NCBI RefSeq assembly: GCF_014839805.1
Contig: NC_051126.1
Span: 2,674,609 to 2,738,608 of the forward strand
Length of the DNA stretch: 64,000 bases
Direction: 5' to 3'
Source: Manduca sexta
Taxonomy: Eukaryota; Arthropoda; Insecta; Lepidoptera; Sphingidae
In this document: in pieces, positions 1-10,675 of the stretch
How the letters are laid out: each line of letters opens with the position of its first letter
How positions within the stretch are numbered: position 1 is the first letter of the stretch
The notes under the pieces: model-generated
What the model was told of the DNA's origin: nothing
Seen by the model: only the letters and a program-made list of their open reading frames with translations
Database searches by the model: none
Position numbers and translations under genes: made by a program

Positions 1-117
1 ATATACACAGGCTGATCTCGGAACGCAACATACTTACGTGGCCCACTATGGCGGGTTTTAATACGTTGTGTGCGGTGGTCGCTATCCAAACAGATATAAA
101 ATATATCTTACCACCAG
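1..117 (-). repeat. Family D retroposon, head part, cut by window edge
   Basis: Read on the minus strand, it begins with the CTGGTGGTAGG-type head and runs through the TCCGCCTGG-like and ACCACCG blocks shared by about fourteen other copies in this window. The tail half lies outside the window. It has no coding capacity. Confidence 0.75.
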
Positions 118-148
118 AATCTAATTATGGATTTACAGTTATTAGAGT

Positions 149-340
149 ATAATAATAATAGCAGCCCTGTATTATATACTGTCCAACTGTTGGGCACGGG
201 CCTCCTCTACTACTGAGATGGATTAGGCCTTAGTCCACCACGCTGGCCCAGTGCGGACTGGTAGACTTCACACACCTTCGAAATTAGTATAGGGAATTCC
301 TCAGGTGTGCAGGTTTCCTCATGATGTTTTCCTTTACCAT
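149..340 (-). repeat. Family A SINE, 5'-truncated
   Basis: The 3' body and tail of the tRNA-headed family A SINE lie on the minus strand. The tail (ATT)n next to GCCCTGTATTATATACTG, the CTCTACTACTGAG block and the TTTCCTCATGATGTTTTCC block all match the full copies at 32294 and 60430. The tRNA-like head is absent, as expected of incomplete reverse transcription. Confidence 0.8.
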
Positions 341-1204
341 ATTTTAGTATATTTCGACCTAATTTTAAATTATAAGTTTCTTAGATGTGTAAGATGTTAT
401 TACAATTAGTTATTCGTAATCAATCGTGTAATTACTTTCATAAAATTCTTAAAACAAAGAGTGAAATTAATATTATTAAGATATTAAATTTATAGCAAAG
501 ATACTTGTTTACTTCGTAATACTGATATTTATTACAAGTTTGTTCTAAACTATAGTAATATAGGCCTGGCTTATTCTAGGCATTAATAATATCTATTCAA
601 TATTTAATAGTTTAGCTTTCAAATTATTTTAAGTAAACAAGAAAATGATGATGAAATCTTTTTACGCAACTATTTTCTTGAACTGTTTTATACTGAAGAA
701 ATATGAACGCAACCTCCTTGTTGTGTAATTTATTGTGACTGCATAGTTTCTTCTAAAAACAAAATACTGTACATTCTGTCTTCTTTCACGTTTCAACTCA
801 TGTATTTTTCCTAATAAAAACTAACTCCGTTTATATACGATAATTTATTATTTTATCATATACTTTAATTACTTTAAAAATAACAGTGAACTTAAAAGTT
901 ATAATACGAGTATATTACTTCAATATTGATATTTTTAAATGAAACGTAACGTATGAAGAAAAATGCTTTGAACTGTATTTCCATGCGGGGTAGGGCGATC
1001 GCACAATTACCTTGTTACTGAATTATTTCCTGTAGTTATTTTGTACTCAATTTGTAATCCACATTACTATTATAATACACTATTAAATCACTATTATAAT
1101 ACTTAATAACATATACCTATGCAATATATCTACTTATTATATCTCTCATTTAAAATTACCATAGTTATATAAGTAATATTATTATTATTCTTATACATTG
1201 TTTT
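341..1204. other. AT-rich stretch with nothing recognised
   Basis: Long runs of A and T, no open frame of note, and no repeat family that recurs in this window. Confidence 0.5.
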
Positions 1205-1238
1205 GACGTATCATAAGTGCAACTTTGTTCGCCTACGT
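1205..1238 (+). repeat. Family K 3'-end fragment
   Basis: A short block containing CATAAGTGCAACT and TTCGCCTACGT that recurs at 8744-8840 (minus) and 58145-58260 (plus). It directly abuts the family C SINE that follows. Confidence 0.5.
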
Positions 1239-1240
1239 AA

Positions 1241-1468
1241 TTCGCTCACGCCGTTTGTCCCCGAAGGGGTAGGCAGAGGCGTAACCTGTGCACCCACTTT
1301 CCGTCGTTTGTATTATGATGTGATGGGGCGAGCCTATCGCCATATCGGGCACAAATTCCAGACTTCGAGATGTTACTGAATAGAAAAATCCAATATGACT
1401 GCCCATCCGGGGATCGAACCCTAGACTTCAGCCCTAAAATCGTACCGTAATACAACCACGCCACCTAG
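1241..1468 (-). repeat. Family C tRNA-derived SINE, near full length
   Basis: On the minus strand the order is a tRNA-like head (A box in the TGGCGTGGTTG region, B box GGTTCGATCCC), then TGCCCGATATGGCGATAGGC, CACATCATAATAC, and the end block CCTCTGCCTACCCCTTC. A family of at least eleven copies occurs here. Pol III transcription is inferred from the boxes. Confidence 0.8.
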
Positions 1469-1598
1469 AGTCAACAATTCCTTGTTTATTATTTGTTACA
1501 TAAAGGGAACTATGGATTTATAACAGGATATTTCTCCCCAATGTAATCATAAATTCATTGTATGACTGTTTTTTCCTTAATGAATAAATATTAATTTT

Positions 1599-1826
1599 GC
1601 TGGTGGTAGGATATATTTTATATCCGCCTGGATAGCACCCACTGTATACAAGATGTTAAAACCCGCTGTAGTAGCCCATGTAAGTGTGTTGTGTGTATCC
1701 AGGTCCAACAGGCCGGCATAATTGTGTCGACTGCCGAGGTGTAATCATCTCTCGTCAGTCGACATTCTATTGGAACCCATTCCACTTACCATAAGCAGTG
1801 AGATCACTTTGTATAAAAAAAATATA
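1599..1826 (+). repeat. Family D retroposon, near full length, A-rich tail
   Basis: It starts with CTGGTGGTAGGATATATT, contains GTGTCGACTGCCGAGG and CATCTCTCGTCAGTCGACAT, and ends at CACTTACCAT..AGCAGTG followed by an oligo-A run. It is non-coding, and the A-rich tail suggests LINE-dependent copying. Confidence 0.8.
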
Positions 1827-1853
1827 TAATTAGCTCTTCCTAGTACAGCTGTA

Positions 1854-2061
1854 CATATTATAAAAAAATCCCCTTTTCTGTCTGCATGTTTGTTATTGAT
1901 TTTCTCAAAATTTACTAAAGGGATTTTTATAAAATTTTATATGGAGATAATTTAAGACCCTGGGAAGGGAATAGGCTACTTTTTATCCCGGGAAAATATA
2001 TAGCGAGACTTCAATCTCAGAAAATTTCTTCACGCAGACGAAGCCGCGAGCAAAAACTAGT
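1854..2061 (-). repeat. Family G1 RTE-like LINE 3' end
   Basis: The blocks TTAAGACCCTGGGAAGG, TTTATCCCGGGAAAATATAT and GAAGCCGCGAGCAAAAACTAG match the copies at 15238, 26184, 34004 and 59393. This layout is typical of 3' ends of RTE-like lepidopteran LINEs (from memory, not checked). The strand follows the convention that GCTCGCGG marks the left end. Confidence 0.65.
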
Positions 2062-3097
2062 AGTACAATAAAAGAAACTAGTCGTATTAAGAACTACGCT
2101 TTCTGCCGCCAACTGGAGCTCTGTGCCTAACAATCGTATAGTAATAAAAACGGGTAGTAGTAGCATGTTAGTTAATTCCAGACTTTTCTGCGGACCTTAC
2201 TGTGTGTAAGTACTTTTTTTATAGCTAGTTACTGAACTGTGAATTCAATCCGGCTTGGAAATAATGGCGACTTTCGTTTGTGTATTTAAGAGTTCAAGAG
2301 AGTATAGACTCTAGAGAGACTTATATGTAAAACATATAGGTAATTTTGACAAAAAATGACAATATTTTTATAGATTGTTATAATTTAACATTTATGTTAT
2401 AAGCAAGAAAGTAATAATAAAGAGTGATAATGTTTGAGATCAATCAATTTCCTTCCTCAATCTCTATGAAGCGCGCTGTGCATCTTTCATTTTCCTAGAA
2501 TTTTGGGTGTTTGTGAACAGTGGATAACAGTTAAATTATTAGATGGCCTGTTCATTTACCCCCCTGTACTGTAAAAATATGAATAAGTAAACATATTTTT
2601 GAAGTTACTCTTCTTGCAACAAAAAATAAAATAGCTCATAAAAATTCCATTGGACATCCTCTCACAGGCTAAGTATAAATCCAAAAGACCTACACTATTC
2701 AAACGACTCGAAACTACTCCAAAATTCAAGAAAACCAAAACACAGTACGAACTATGTTTAACAATTCCGCACCGAGTGAATTTCATGAATGACGCTCTGC
2801 AAACGTTTAAAACTGATGACATGACGTTTGCTCGGATTTGTCTGTTATACAAGCTATTTGCTCCTGTTTTCAGTATGGTACATATGTACAATTGTTAAAT
2901 TTTATTGTTATGTGTTTTAGCGGGCAGCTCGAAGGACCATTTTGTACGGTTCGTAAGTTTGAAATTATTTTAGTGTCTCAAAAGTTAGATTTAGTTTTAG
3001 AGTAGGGCTAGATTTAACTTTAGTATTTCTATTTAGTTTAGAATTATTTTTTAATATTTGTATTTAGGCTCAAATTTTAATAAGGATAGTGTTTTTT
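2062..3097. other. No supported feature
   Basis: An open frame of 82 codons (2650-2898, plus) overlaps another on the opposite strand. Neither shows a recognisable domain, splice context or signal, so neither is called a gene. Confidence 0.4.
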
Positions 3098-3394
3098 TTA
3101 TTGCTTTGAATGACGAGACGAGCTTGCTGTTTGCCTGATGGTAAGAGATACGACCTTCCATAAACAATGGAAACACATTAAAAGTATTATTTGGTATTCC
3201 ACTGCGCTCGCCATCCTGAGACATGAGATGTTAAGTCTTATGTCTATCTTATGTCCACTTGTTATACTAGCTACAATGTTCGAACCGGAAGGCAACAGTC
3301 GCTACACATTGCTTGGCGACAGAAATAGATATTGCGGTGGTACCTACCCAGGCGGATTATCATATATGAAAGACCTACCCCCAGTAGTGTTATA
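3098..3394 (-). repeat. Family E retroposon, near full length, oligo-A tail
   Basis: On the minus strand the copy has the head block CCGCCTGGGTAGGTACCACC, then ACTTAACATCTCATGTCTCAGG and CTTACCATCAGGCAAAC, and ends in oligo-A (seen as TTTTTTTT just left of 3101). It is related to family D by the same head and tail. Confidence 0.75.
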
Positions 3395-3515
3395 AATTCC
3401 ATTAAAATTAGCTGCTAAGTCCTCAGTCAGCGTCTTAGAACAAATTAGTGGTAGAAAGAGACACTATACTTGTGACTCTGACTGAATCCAAGACAGTTTA
3501 ACTCTTGGTCTCTCG

Positions 3516-3533
3516 TGGCTCGCCGGCGAGCCA
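3516..3533. repeat. Perfect 18-bp GC-rich palindrome
   Basis: TGGCTCGCCGGCGAGCCA reads the same on both strands, with no loop. It sits next to the hairpin at 3537-3622. Confidence 0.7.
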
Positions 3534-3536
3534 AGA

Positions 3537-3622
3537 CAGCTACATGACATTTGCGTGTGTCACGGGATTATAACCTTATATACTACATAATAAGGTTATT
3601 TTTCCGTCACACGCGTAGCTGT
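3537..3622. repeat. Imperfect inverted repeat (foldback, about 85 bp)
   Basis: The left arm ACAGCTAC..CGTGTGTCACGG..ATAACCTTAT pairs with the right arm ATAAGGTTAT..CCGTCACACGCGTAGCTGT. A 10-nt insertion and a 2-nt bulge lie in the left arm. No target duplication was seen. Confidence 0.5.
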
Positions 3623-3845
3623 TTGACAAGTCATGACGGGTTAATGTTAGACAACTGTTATATAACATGACATCGAAACATAAGCTATACATGTAGGTAT
3701 ATAGAATGTTAATCGGCAAACAGCTGACAGTGCATACACAAACATATATTCGTTATGTTGACTGAACGAGATACTACCGTGAGATACTGATGACGCATCA
3801 ATCATTGCAGTGACAATATATATTGTATTCACAGAATCGTCTCTT

Positions 3846-4272
3846 TGGTCTAGTGGTGCAGTTGATTGAGAGGTCCGGGGTTCGTTAAAAAGGGTCGATA
3901 GATTAATAATATAATAATAATTCGTTCACGGTACAGATACGATTACTGCACTGAGGTCATGGGTTGGAATCCCGGACCGGGCGGAAACAATGGAGACTGG
4001 ATTTTTCCATCTTAAAAATTAGTCAGTCGCAGGTCACAGTCAGAAAGTTGACGGTGTGATACCCCCGTACCTTAGAAAGCACGTAAAGCCTTTGGTCCTG
4101 CGCCTGACCTCTCTCTGGTCATGTCGGTTTGCCGCCTCACCGGATTGTGAGAGTGAAGGAACAGAGAGTTTACCTGTGTATTGCGCCCACATTTCTCCAT
4201 TATAGTATCTCCTACCTGGCTGATCTCCGTTGAGATTGGCCGCCGTGGTCGAAATTCGACTAGAAGGGATTC
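3846..4272 (+). repeat. Family B tRNA-derived SINE with two tRNA-like heads
   Basis: The body from about 3920 matches the copy at 53770: GGGTTGGAATCCC (B box), GTGTGATACCCCCGTAC, TTGGTCCTGCGCCTGA, CTGGTCATGTCGG, GCTGATCTCCGTTGAGATT and CGAAATTCGACTAG. A first head, TTGGTCTAGTGGTGCAG..GGTCCGGGGTTCG, lies upstream at 3846-3886, separated by an AT-rich linker. Confidence 0.75.
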
Positions 4273-4932
4273 ATTATTTCATAATACTAAGACCTAACAT
4301 ATTAAGTTCAACAAGGGCTAATGTTTAAGTAAATTGGTCAGATATAGTTATTTGTCAAGATGATTTACATAAGTAATATTGCCCAGCAACGGTACAATAA
4401 ATTGGCTGCAATGTCCTTCAAATATAAATGTAAAGAACATTGTTGCTTGACGACAATGAAACACAAAGCTTTAGTATCCAAGCGGACTCTGAAACGAGAG
4501 ATCTCAATAAAGTCCTCGCCAGTATTCTTTAAAGAAAAGTCTATAAATTCAATACATATAAAACATTCGTCGAAAATAAAGTGCATTGTCGTCGCATTTG
4601 TCAGTTTGTTTCGGTCGATCTGTCGCCGCGACGAATGTAATGTGCGCTCGTACATCGCTCCGTTAGTACGCAATTACTTTTAAAAGTGTTGTTGAAAAAT
4701 GGCATTGTATTTTGAACAATACGGTCTTGTTTCTCGGTGGGGAATGCTTGATGTCTTAAAATATTTTAGTGTTATAAGGTATTTTTCATCTTTTATTTTG
4801 ATGTTTATTGAACAAAATGAACTCAAGCTTAACACTTAACAGTAGAATCTCATTTAATATCTGCCTGTGTTTATAACTTATTTACATATTAAAATAATGC
4901 TAGCGAAATTGAGCCTTAGAACGTCTTTGGCA
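4273..4932. other. No supported feature
   Basis: Open frames of about 100 codons overlap on both strands at 4360-4683. Neither has a recognisable domain, and open frames on both strands of the same segment argue for chance. Confidence 0.4.
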
Positions 4933-4943
4933 CACGTAGCGTG

Positions 4944-5165
4944 GGATGACCTCTGACCAGATGGCGGGACGACTTACACAAGAAGGCCGGCAGCGACTGG
5001 ATGCGTAAAGCAACACACCGAGCTCTGTGGCATACCTTGGGGGACGCTTGTGTTCAGTGGACTGCAACAGTGATGATGAACGATGATGATGATGATGATG
5101 ACGATGATGGTGATGATGACGATGATGATGATGATGATGATGAGGATGAACATCATTCTCGGCAA
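4944..5165 (+). mobile_element. Family H LINE C-terminus with (GAT)n tail (fragment)
   Basis: One frame from about 4956 reads TRWRDDLHKKAG..WMRKATHRALWHTLGDACVQWT. This is the characteristic C-terminal stretch of lepidopteran endonuclease-reverse transcriptase LINEs, probably of RTE or a related clade. It is followed by a (GAT)n run (about 5081-5150) that reads as poly-Asp. The catalytic domains are missing, so only the 3' end was inserted. Both the coding frame and the microsatellite-like tail are kept. Other copies lie at 26441 and 54893 on the minus strand. Confidence 0.75.
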
Positions 5166-6223
5166 TATTACATTACTATACCAACTAAACAGAGAGAAAA
5201 CATAGATATACGTAGAAATTGCATTCTAAATCCAAGCTTATCGTTGCTGACAAGCGCCAACATTGTTTTTGACACTGCGCACCTGTCTAAATCACTTCGC
5301 CAAACACAAACAAGGCTTTAACAGGATTGGCTTAACGTGTTCTGCCCACTCATTGGAATAACTACTGAATGGAGACCATATTTGGGATTCAAACTTCGAA
5401 GATATTCGAATGTTTGTTGCTTTACGATTGTTTTCAATGGACCATCTCTATCTTAATCTTCTCCAATCTCAAGACCAAACCGATAAAAAAGGCAATTTGT
5501 AAGGATGTCAAAAAACTTTAATTAATCCATTTTCGCCGTGATCGTTTATTAAAAAATGTATTGGGATCGTTTATTAAATTAAACCTAAAGAGCATGTATT
5601 TAACGTGTAGTCAGTGTTTCAAGAAGACAGAAGAATGCCTCCCTTTTCCTTATCTCAAAGTTTCTTGATTTATTTGGTGTTCGGGTAATATATTTTCCGA
5701 AATAAAACTCCTGCTGCATTCCTTTCAGTATTATGAAGTAACCGCATTTCGGAATATAAACTTTTTTCTGCTAAATTTCATTTAGTGTTAAAAAGTGCTA
5801 AGAGTAACAGTTAAATTAATCTGGAATGTAATCTATCTGTGTACTTAATTTGATTCAGATCAATGAAACAGTTTCACGATAATTTCTAATAAACATACTT
5901 CCATCAGATCACGCATCTGTATTACTACTTGATACTGATCGGAAGACCTATTTACCTATAAAAATCTATTTCAATCAAGCGTACGGTTGTCTTCCCCTCC
6001 TCCTGGTAGAACCACCTCCCACTACGAAGCGGGGTGAACAAATCAAACTGCAAATGGAAACGTCAAGGCCCAGCGTTCGAGACGTGGTTGAAATTGAATC
6101 AGTAACGTTTATGAGAGGAGGTGCTGTCTGGGGCCATGCCTTAAAGGACTTGTCTGTGAAGGATTTTAGACTTAATGAAAAAATAAAGTTTAGTACAGCT
6201 AAATGTATTATTTATTTATTTTT
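5166..6223. other. No supported feature
   Basis: A unique-looking stretch with no repeat recurring in this window and no credible frame. It is somewhat more GC-rich around 5990-6140. Confidence 0.4.
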
Positions 6224-6411
6224 TCTATAGAGAACTTCTCAGATGTACAGGTTTCCTCACGATGTTTTCCTTCACCGTTTAAAGCGAACGATAAATTCAC
6301 AAAGAATACACACATGATTTTAGAAAAGTCAGAGGTGTGTGCCCTTGGGATTTGAACTTGCGGACATTCGTCTTGGCAGTCTGTTCCACACCCAGTTAGG
6401 CTATCTCCGCC
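6224..6411 (-). repeat. Family A SINE, 5' half only
   Basis: On the minus strand this is the tRNA-like head (GCGGAGATAGCC..AACTGGG, B box-like GTTCAAATCCCAAGG) and the first body block up to CTATAG. The 3' half with the tail is missing, which plain 5' truncation cannot explain. A short (ACTG)n run follows at 6412-6426. Confidence 0.75.
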
Positions 6412-6540
6412 TACTGACTGACTGACTGGTATTACTACCAGCTATATGTATAAACACTGACTGACTCCTAATGGCGACTTTCACTATGTACACAGAAAAT
6501 AAATGTTTTAACTATACGATATAGCAACAGATTATAATAT

Positions 6541-6733
6541 TCGAAAGTTCGATTTGGTTTTCTAATACAAATACAAATTCTTTGCTGAATGTATGTACTT
6601 AATATACAAGTGGTTTTAATATATACAAAATGTTTCAATACATTCTACCGGGATAGGTCGATACCTATGATAGATAGACTAGATAGTATTGCACACCGAT
6701 GTGTTATTAGAAAACCAAATCGAACTTTCGAAT
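6541..6733. mobile_element. MITE with perfect 29-bp terminal inverted repeats (193 bp)
   Basis: 6541-6569 begins ATTCGAAAGTTCGATTTGG, and 6705-6733 is its exact reverse complement over 29 bp. The interior is AT-rich and non-coding. No convincing target duplication was seen, so the superfamily cannot be assigned. Confidence 0.65.
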
Positions 6734-6921
6734 AAAAGATTTTTTGATCCTCTTCGAATACCTCATATATTTTAATATGAAAGTTTGGTGAAGTTACGAT
6801 CCGCGGGTAGGTCCAGTTCGACTTAACGTCGCTTCACCGGCAAACTTTTCAACTAATACCTTTTTATTTATGTTCTTTTTTCATATAAGTTGGTTTCTTG
6901 TATGGTAACATTAAGTTGTGA

Positions 6922-7030
6922 AAGACTGCTGAAGGGTAATCATCTATTAAGTCGAAATTCTATTGGACCCCACTCTACTTACCATCAGGTACAGTAAGGT
7001 GACATTGCAGTGCACTTATAAAAAAAGTGC
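6922..7030 (+). repeat. Family D retroposon, 3' part
   Basis: GGGTAATCATCT, AATTCTATTGGACCCC and ACTTACCATCAGGTACAGT are followed by an A-rich tail (about 7019-7026). The head is missing. Confidence 0.65.
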
Positions 7031-7076
7031 AGTTATATAAAAAAATACAAAATGACTTGTTTTCCTGTTATGTATA

Positions 7077-7476
7077 CAGGATCATTTTGACATCACGTTA
7101 CTAAATGGAACCACATAGTTATCCAATTGGAAATAACACTTTACAATAAGTTACTTGAGCCGAAGATGTAAAATAAAAAAGTGTAAGTTTCGAACAAAAT
7201 AAATATTAATAAAAAGTTATTTTAATTTTTCGCGCCCTAAAGCCACTATTCTAAGATAATTCGTTGCAGCGGCAACATCATACTTTCAGTCAAAAATACA
7301 CCCACACACATACCATATTCGCATTAAAGTACAAAATGATCAAAAAACCTGAAAACTAAAAACCAAGATTTAACGTGAAAATATTAGTTATTAATGGATG
7401 ATTTTTGGCACAATGTCAGCAAAGGTGAAGACGAGAATATGATTTCATTTAGTAACGCAATGTCAAAATGACCCTG
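7077..7476. mobile_element. Non-autonomous TIR transposon (400 bp)
   Basis: The left end CAGGATCATTTTGACATCAC and the right end, read inwards as CAGGGTCATTTTGACATTGC, match over about 31 bp with three differences (7077-7109 and 7444-7476). The interior has no ORF. Flanking bases show no exact duplication (TATA against AATA at best). Confidence 0.65.
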
Positions 7477-7748
7477 AATATTAAAATAGCTATGTAAGCT
7501 AATCTATGTCAAGCCAAGGTCAGATTAAACTTAAAGTAATTAGCAAAACGGCATAATTATAGCGACCGGCGAGAAATTCTCACGTCTCTGGTCGACAATT
7601 TCTTATTAACCACTTAGCAACGTACTTAAGTTTTAGGCTGTAATTTACTAAAACAACAAAGGAATTAGATTTCCTTGATAAGTATATTTAGCTTAAATTT
7701 GGAAGATAATGATTTCTCATGTTTACATAAAATGTTAGTAATCTAAAT

Positions 7749-8072
7749 AAAAACTTATTTTTCGGATTTTCTCGCGGTTTTATTATATTTTAATTTTATC
7801 CCGACAATTATAATAACTTTTTTATAATTGATTTAAATCAGACTTCAAGACACTGTGAGCTCATTCTACGGAGACTTGATGACCAACGGCTAATTAAAAA
7901 AAATAATTGTATAATTGTAAAATGTAAGTAGATATTGTAACCTTGACTTTTCGAATGACCTACTCCTCAGTTCGTTCTGTAGCCATGTAGGCTTCAAAGT
8001 CTTTGAAACATGGGGTGAAAATTAAAATAAAAAAAAAATCGCTATAAAATATGAAACCGATTTTTTCAATAT
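7749..8072. mobile_element. Family F foldback element, diverged
   Basis: The left end TTTTTCGGATTTTCTCGCGG and the right end, ATCGCTATAAAATATGAAAC, form an imperfect inverted pair. The interior carries GGCTTCAAAGTCTTTGAAAC, a block shared with the copy at 37146. Confidence 0.55.
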
Positions 8073-8743
8073 CTATCATTTTGAAGTTCACCTGTTTGAA
8101 TCAATAGTCAAAGCCTCGTGATGTGCCTTGTAGTATCGAATTTTTTTTTTTATTTGGAAGTGAAAAGTTACCAAAGAATATATTACACTATATTTAGTTA
8201 GATTTAACGTAGCTTGTGATATTGCTTGTGCCTTGTGAGTGACATATCTCTGCCTACCAAAAAGTAAAAAGGTGTGATGCTGTTTCTATCTATGTTTGAA
8301 GGATCGCTAAAACATAGCACCACTAAAAACACTTCTAATGCTACTTACATAGGCTGTATTAAATGCCATATTAGCCAAGAATACAAGGAACGTTACTGAA
8401 CTAAAAATCCTCACAATATTAACAGAAAAATTAAAATCAAAACTCTTAAAATCAAGAATTTTATTTCATTTCTAAACTAAACACGCAACATATCAAAAGA
8501 AAGCCCGTGATCTATATAACAATATCTCTCCAAGGCTCCGGTGTTTCGCAAATAATTTCACTAAAATGTGTTCTGTGTGTTGACAGTTCCAAATCTTGTA
8601 GCGCTATAATGGAACGAATATACGAGGTGTTATTACGCCTCGAGCAGATGCAGTTTGAATGAAATGTAAAATGTTTAATACAAATAACCTGTTGAATATA
8701 ATAAATAAATGTTTATTACAAATGGGCACAGTTATGCCAATAT
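8073..8743. other. No supported feature
   Basis: AT-rich, with no repeat family found elsewhere in the window and no frame worth calling. Confidence 0.4.
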
Positions 8744-8840
8744 AAATAAAAAAATGCTTTATTCATCACGTAGGCGAACATAGTTGCGCTTATGAAGTCA
8801 AGGTACATGAGATTATTTAATTATTTAAAAATGTACCAAC
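8744..8840 (-). repeat. Family K LINE-like 3' end
   Basis: On the minus strand it reads CTCATGTACCTTGACTT, TTCGCCTACGTGATG and AATAAAGCATTTTTTTATT. The AATAAA signal directly before an A/T-rich end suggests the polyadenylated 3' end of a retroposon. It matches 58145-58260. Confidence 0.55.
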
Positions 8841-9041
8841 ACACAAGTCATTCAAAAATTATATTATTAATATTAATCACGCAACTAATTCAAATATGAT
8901 ATTTTATTATTCATGAAAACACGCTAAGATCTATTTGTATCTAACATAAAGTATAAAATATTTGTGAACCATTCTACATATTTTTTTTACATAGAAACAT
9001 TCAGCTTTAAGAAATAACAATACCCGAACATTTATGTTACG

Positions 9042-9150
9042 TACCCTGATGATAAGTAGAATGGGGTCCAATAAAATATTGACTGACGAGAGACAATTAC
9101 CTCTCGGCAGTCGACACAATTATGCCGGCCTGTTGGAACCGGATTTGACA
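9042..9150 (-). repeat. Family D retroposon, 3' part
   Basis: On the minus strand, AACAGGCCGGCATAATTGTG, GTCGACTGCCGAGAGG and GGACCCCATTCTACTTATCA match the D consensus. The head is absent. Confidence 0.7.
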
Positions 9151-9920
9151 TAACTCGACCCAAGTCTCTTGAATTCGAAAGTCCGTCATAATTATACTAT
9201 GGCTTTATCTATTCTTGGCCAAGCGGCAGTGTACAAGTATTATTGCGTTCCGAAAGAAAATTGATGTCAGGGCAATTTGTGGGCTACTTGATGTTTCCAG
9301 ATAATGTGCGCAACTCAATATCAAGCAGTGTGCAAAACTGTATGTTTGATATAATACAATCTGTTAATTTAAATTGTTATTAACTCATATGATTACTACT
9401 TCTAGACCGTTGAGCCGACCATTAAATATTTGTTAATTTAAGCTGTACTGATACCTTCAGAATTATAGGTATTCATGAGATTATTTACGTAAGTGACTAA
9501 ACCCTTTTTATAATAATCTACCTGGTAGCGGGCGCGTGCGAACTTCCGCCTCGTATGTTTCCATTGTATAAGCTAGAAACGTTCGCGTGTAATTCGGTGT
9601 AATAATGCTTGCCACCGCGTCTTCGTATAATTGAGAGTGTGCATATTTTAACGCGCCAATGAGTTTCCTTATTGTTTTGTATGACTTTCGTAATTAGTTC
9701 TGTGAAAACTACAAGTACAGTAATTAATATTACCCATTGACTTTAGGAAGTCGGTTACTTACCGATTCTCGTCGCTGATTTTAGCGATAACTCGCTACGA
9801 AACAGAAAATATTAAATTTAAATTATTAAATAATATTTTTTTTAAATCCAATATCACTGTATTAGGTTTATTTCTATAGCTCCAGATGTAAATGAAATTT
9901 ACTTCATGTGTAAGTAATTG
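9151..9920. other. No supported feature
   Basis: No recurring repeat and no credible coding frame. A small GC-rich patch lies at about 9525-9560. Confidence 0.4.
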
Positions 9921-10146
9921 TCTCGGTGGCGTATTTGGCGTATGGTACGACATTGCTTTGAGATTCGAATCCCCGATCGGGCAGTGATATTGGGTTTTGC
10001 TTCTCCGTACCATCTGGCGTCTGAAATTGTGCCTGACATGGCGACAGACTCGTACCGTATCACATCATGAGATGGAAATACAGGCGAAAAGTGGGGGCCC
10101 TGGTTGCACCTTTGCCTACCCCTTCTGTGATAAAGGCGTGACGTCT
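9921..10146 (+). repeat. Family C tRNA-derived SINE, near full length
   Basis: The head TCTCGGTGGCGTATTTGGCG, B box-like GATTCGAATCCCC, then TGCCTGACATGGCGACAGAC, CACATCATGAGATGGA and the end CTTTGCCTACCCCTTCTGTG. Confidence 0.8.
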
Positions 10147-10607
10147 GTAATGTAGTTATCTTAGTGGCTACAATAGCTTAATCAGATCATATAGCATGAT
10201 TGTATAAGACACGTTTTAAACATAGCTACGGTTATAATATGTATTTATAATATTCCTTACATAATACGTGGAAATTGCTGTGGTTGTTACATTAGCTCAT
10301 TTAATTTATATTAAGTTACACTGTTAAGTTATATTTTATTGTAATTGTTATTTTCCAAAACAAATGAAATAAATAAATGCGTAATGTTAAAAAGTGATCT
10401 AGGTGGTTTGTTCGACGTGTTGCGTTCCGAAGTCCGACAAAATACATTAAAACTGTTATGTAATCAGACCTAAAGGATCACATCCTTCTACATTTATATA
10501 CTAAAGCCTTAAAGGTCGCCACCATGTCGTCCTCGCTGTGAAGGCCTTGATGTTTTGCCACCACTATAATTTTCACATCATAGGACGGAACACGACAACA
10601 ATTCAAA
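10147..10607. other. No supported feature
   Basis: Apart from a 20-bp echo of the family C core (CACATCATAGGACGGAACAC at 10573-10592), nothing recurs and no frame is credible. Confidence 0.4.
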
Positions 10608-10675
10608 ATGTTGGATGGTGTGTCTACTGTTTATGGTCGGTCGTATCGTTTACCATTAGCCGAACGGTAAGATCA
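10608..10675 (+). repeat. Family E fragment (3' part)
   Basis: GTTGGATGGTGTGTCTACTG, GGTCGTATCG and TTACCATTAGCCGAACGG match the last third of the plus-strand copy at 43905. Confidence 0.55.

Noticed and set aside
2556..2898. Overlapping plus and minus open frames of 82 and 111 codons
   Set aside because: Open frames on both strands of the same AT-rich stretch, no domain, no splice or start context.
3516..3533. Relation of the GC palindrome to the hairpin in the copia LTR (both contain GCCGGCGAGC)
   Set aside because: The similarity is limited to about ten GC-rich bases and the flanks differ completely.
4360..4683. Pair of about 100-codon frames on opposite strands
   Set aside because: Same reason: no recognisable motif and mutual overlap.
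5001..5321. Acidic protein with a poly-Asp stretch
   Set aside because: The Asp run is the (GAT)n tail of a LINE 3' end; only the upstream part is real LINE coding sequence.
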